Shown piece by piece: positions 62,297-64,000 of a stretch of 64,000 bases of DNA. Source of the stretch: Acidovorax sp. GBBC 1281 (GTDB lineage Bacteria; Pseudomonadota; Gammaproteobacteria; Burkholderiales; Burkholderiaceae_C); NCBI RefSeq assembly GCF_028473645.1, contig NZ_CP097269.1, forward strand, positions 566,001-630,000, given 5' to 3'. The stretch's first letter is position 1; every line of letters begins with the position of its first letter. The position numbers and the translations under genes are program-made. The notes below the pieces were generated by a model. The model was not told where the DNA came from. It made no database searches and saw only the letters and a list, made by a program, of their open reading frames with translations.

Positions 62297-62470
62297 AGGG
62301 CCGTGGCCCGCCTCCTGGCCCGCTACGGAGTGAGCGATCGCCTGTCGGTCGCGCTGAACGTGCAGAACGTGTTCGACCGCAAGTACATCGCCGCGATGTC
62401 GGGCTGGTGGTACTCGGGCATGTACGGCGCGCCGCGCAGTGCGCAGGTGACGGCGCGCTACCGGTTCTGA
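62297..62470 (+). pseudogene. C-terminal remnant of a TonB-dependent receptor
   Basis: Right after the methyltransferase TAG, the same frame encodes the last 57 residues of a TonB-dependent siderophore receptor. The pattern is 'YGVSDRLSVALNVQNVFDRKY' split across a barrel strand and loop, then 'MYGAPRSAQVTARYRF' and a stop, with the terminal aromatic residue typical of these barrels. The rest of the gene is missing, so a deletion or insertion joined it to the methyltransferase. There is no start codon with a ribosome-binding site. Confidence 0.85.
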
Positions 62471-62523
62471 GCCGGCGGGCCGAGCTCGGCGCCGCCGCGT
62501 CGGGTCGCCACCCATCGCACCAT

Positions 62524-62549
62524 GAAAAAAGCCCTCGGAAGAGGGCTTT
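62524..62549 (-). terminator. Rho-independent terminator for the small basic protein gene
   Basis: On the minus strand AAAGCCCTC-TTCC-GAGGGCTTT is followed by TTT. The stem has 9 perfect pairs and a tetraloop. It lies 30 bases beyond the stop of the 56-residue gene at 62579. The plus strand reading would have no U-tract. Confidence 0.85.
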
Positions 62550-62578
62550 GGCGTTGCGCTGGGCGCGAAGGGGGCTTT

Positions 62579-62749
62579 TCAGCCGCCCTTCTTGGAGCGC
62601 TTGCCGGGGTTCTTCTTGCTGCGGGTGGCGACGCCACGCTCCAGGCTCACGCGCTGGCCGCGACCGGGGGTGGCCAGGGTCACGCCGGGCAGTGGCTGGG
62701 GACGGGGGGTGCGCTTGCGGTCGGCTTCGGTAACGATCTTGTTGCCCAT
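62579..62749 (-). CDS. Small basic conserved hypothetical protein
   Basis: A 56-residue, strongly basic protein from ATG 62749, with AGGAG nine bases upstream and a clear terminator downstream, which support it as a real gene. It starts 'MGNKIVTEADRKRTPRPQPL' and ends 'RSKKNPGKRSKKGG'. The Lys/Arg-rich end suggests nucleic-acid or ribosome binding, but I recognise no domain. It lies downstream of the RidA and CoA-ligase genes on the same strand and may be part of that transcript. Confidence 0.75.
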   Translation of the reverse strand: MGNKIVTEADRKRTPRPQPLPGVTLATPGRGQRVSLERGVATRSKKNPGKRSKKGG

Positions 62750-62867
62750 TTGGGAGGCTCCTGGAGAGAAAAGTGAAAAACACGCTATTAGGCCACATCG
62801 TGCAGCCGTGCCCGGTGCGGGCCGTTTCCGCCCCTGCCGGGGCGCTGGGAAGTGCAGGGGGCCGCGC

Positions 62868-63269
62868 TCAGTCCGGCAGCACCGCGGTGGCCTCGATCTC
62901 GATGCGCGCGCGCGCTTCCATGAGGCCGGCGACCTGCACGCAGGCCATGGCCGGAAAGTGCCGGCCCAGCACCTCGCGGTAGGCCGTGCCAAGCTCTTTC
63001 AGGCGCGCGTTGTATTCCTCGCGGTCCACCACGTACCAGGTCATGCGCACCAGGTGCTCGGGACCGGCGCCGCCGGCCTCCAGCACGGCGCGCACGTTCA
63101 GGAAGGTCTGGCGGGCCTGGACGATGAAGTCGTCGCTCTCGAACTCCTGGCGGGCGTTCCAGCCGATCTGGCCACCCACGAAGAGCAGCGTGCCGCGGGC
63201 GGCCACGCCATTGGCGTAGCCCTTGGGGGGCGCCCAGTCGGGCGGTTGCAGTCGGGTGTGCAGGGTCAT
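62868..63269 (-). CDS. RidA-family protein
   Basis: A 133-residue member of the RidA/YjgF family, which deaminates reactive imine/enamine intermediates. 'YANGVAARGTLLFVGGQIGWNA' and 'FLNVRAVLEAGGAGPEHLVRMTWYV' are the family's central blocks, and 'MACVQVAGLMEARARIEIEATAV' the C-terminal signature. Its ATG overlaps the stop of the upstream CoA-ligase gene by four bases (63266-63269), so the two are coupled. Such RidA members often sit in aromatic amine or amino-aromatic degradation operons, which fits an aminobenzoate-type ligase. Confidence 0.9.
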   Translation of the reverse strand: MTLHTRLQPPDWAPPKGYANGVAARGTLLFVGGQIGWNARQEFESDDFIVQARQTFLNVRAVLEAGGAGPEHLVRMTWYVVDREEYNARLKELGTAYREVLGRHFPAMACVQVAGLMEARARIEIEATAVLPD

Positions 63270-64000
63270 GTCTTGGGGGATGGAAGTGGGGCGTTGGCGG
63301 CCGCAGCGGCCGCGCTGTCGCGGGCCAGCGCGGCGGCCTGGCGCAGCTTGAAGCGCTGCAGCTTGCCGGTCTCGGTGCGCGGCAGGGCGGTGGCGAACTC
63401 CACGATGCGCGGGTATTTGAAGGGGGCGATGCTGGCCTTCACGTGGTCCTGCAGCGCCTTGGCCAGGGCGTCGTCGCCGGCATGGCCGGGGCGCAGCACG
63501 CAGATGGCCTTGACGACCATGCCGCGCTCGTCGTCGGGCACGCCGATCACGGCGCACTCGGCCACGGCGGGGTGGCGCAGCAGGGCATCCTCGACCTCGG
63601 GGCCGCCCACGTTGTAGCCGGCCGTGATGATCATGTCGTCGTCGCGCGCCTGGTAGAAGAAGTAGCCGTCGGCGTCCTGCACGAAGGCGTCGCCGGGGTG
63701 GTTCCAGCCGTTCTTCACGTAGTGGGCCTGGCGCGCATCGTCCAGGTAGCGGCAGCCCGTGGGGCCGATCACGGCGAGCTTGCCGACCGTGCCGCGGGGC
63801 AGCTCGCGCCCGCGCCCGTCCACCACCTTGGCCTGGTAGCCCGGCACCACGCGGCCGATGGCGCCGCGGCGCACCTCGCTGCCGGCCGACGAGATGAAGA
63901 TGTGGAACATCTCGGTGGCGCCGATGCCGTCGGTCATCTCGATGCCGGTGGCGTCCTTCCACAGCTGGCGCGTGCCGTCCGGCAGGGCCTCGCCCGCACT
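63266..64000 (-). CDS. Benzoate-/2-aminobenzoate-CoA ligase family protein, C-terminal part
   Basis: The gene runs off the right edge; 244 residues of the C-terminal half are visible. It is an acyl-CoA synthetase (ANL) with the A5-type motif 'DGIGATEMFHIFISSAGSEV', which is the form typical of benzoate- and 2-aminobenzoate-CoA ligases. 'GNHPGDAF'-like 'NHPGDAFVQDADGYFFYQARDDDMI' holds the AMP-ribose Asp, 'ITAGYNVGGPEVEDALL' the hinge, and 'RTETGKLQRFKLR' the catalytic Lys. It activates an aromatic acid to its CoA thioester. It is coupled to the RidA gene by a four-base overlap. Confidence 0.88.
   Translation of the reverse strand, partial: SAGEALPDGTRQLWKDATGIEMTDGIGATEMFHIFISSAGSEVRRGAIGRVVPGYQAKVVDGRGRELPRGTVGKLAVIGPTGCRYLDDARQAHYVKNGWNHPGDAFVQDADGYFFYQARDDDMIITAGYNVGGPEVEDALLRHPAVAECAVIGVPDDERGMVVKAICVLRPGHAGDDALAKALQDHVKASIAPFKYPRIVEFATALPRTETGKLQRFKLRQAAALARDSAAAAAANAPLPSPKT

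Overview
The window looks like a chromosomal segment of a high-GC betaproteobacterium in the Burkholderiales, most likely Comamonadaceae (Acidovorax or Paracidovorax type). The reasons are the high GC content with heavy third-position GC bias, a DUF3567 protein, a Bug-type tricarboxylate-binding protein, a polyhydroxyalkanoate-system protein, and a short intergenic repeat (a TTTGCTAT hairpin plus TGCCCTAG) that I recognise as typical of this family. The strain name is inference. I see no rRNA, tRNA or CRISPR array.

Layout, left to right. Positions 1-6.4 kb hold the start of a PAS-domain protein (probably a chemotaxis receptor), a GcvA-like LysR regulator, purU, a PAS-GGDEF-EAL protein with a degenerate GGDEF signature, a ChaN-like lipoprotein and a nitroreductase. 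At 6.7-10.3 kb is a class II ribonucleotide reductase gene (nrdJ) interrupted by a 380-residue intein in the NP|CGE active-site motif. At 10.4-15.8 kb a PrsK/PrsR-like histidine kinase and sigma-54 activator diverge from a DUF4166 gene and a membrane-SDR (TIGR01777) fusion gene. A near-consensus sigma-54 promoter and a dyad lie between the two units, so this is a self-contained two-component/RpoN circuit with unknown output.

Positions 16-27 kb contain an AbrB-type permease, a 5'-truncated AlbA/Schlafen-like ATP-binding protein, DUF3567 and DUF3108 proteins, an IclR regulator facing a fumarylacetoacetase-family hydrolase and a TraB/GumN protein, a Bug-family binding protein, a secreted hypothetical protein, a YqhD-like aldehyde reductase and a DJ-1/Hsp31-like amidotransferase. 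The last two fit carbonyl or methylglyoxal detoxification.

Positions 27.4-37.5 kb are a type VI secretion effector island. It carries vgrG, a PAAR-RHS effector gene with an AT-rich toxin tip, a secreted immunity candidate, then a displaced second RHS tip (327 bases of duplicated RHS core plus a different tip) with its own immunity candidate. Further AT-rich membrane-protein genes follow, one of them split at a T8 tract. The two tips share a C-x5-P-x-C...AEME motif and both immunity candidates are 144 residues with N-terminal export or anchor segments. They look like two diverged members of one toxin-immunity family acting in the periplasm, and this is the most interesting system in the window.

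Positions 37.6-44.2 kb are a LysR regulator diverging from a pirin / isochorismatase-like hydrolase / YtcJ-like amidohydrolase / DoxX / MFS-ABM operon, with a perfect 8-bp-arm palindrome in the divergent region. Positions 44.6-51.8 kb hold a DUF4198 protein with a TonB-dependent receptor, a DUF1428 protein, a molybdopterin oxidoreductase and an ABC binding protein. Positions 51.8-64 kb carry argE, an M20 amidohydrolase, a DUF2817 M14-like peptidase, a chemotaxis receptor ending in DWETF, an acyl-CoA-binding protein, a PHA-system protein, a lipoprotein metallopeptidase, tag, a MerR regulator facing a methyltransferase, a TonB-receptor remnant, a small basic protein, a RidA-family protein and the 3' part of a benzoate/2-aminobenzoate-CoA ligase running off the right edge.
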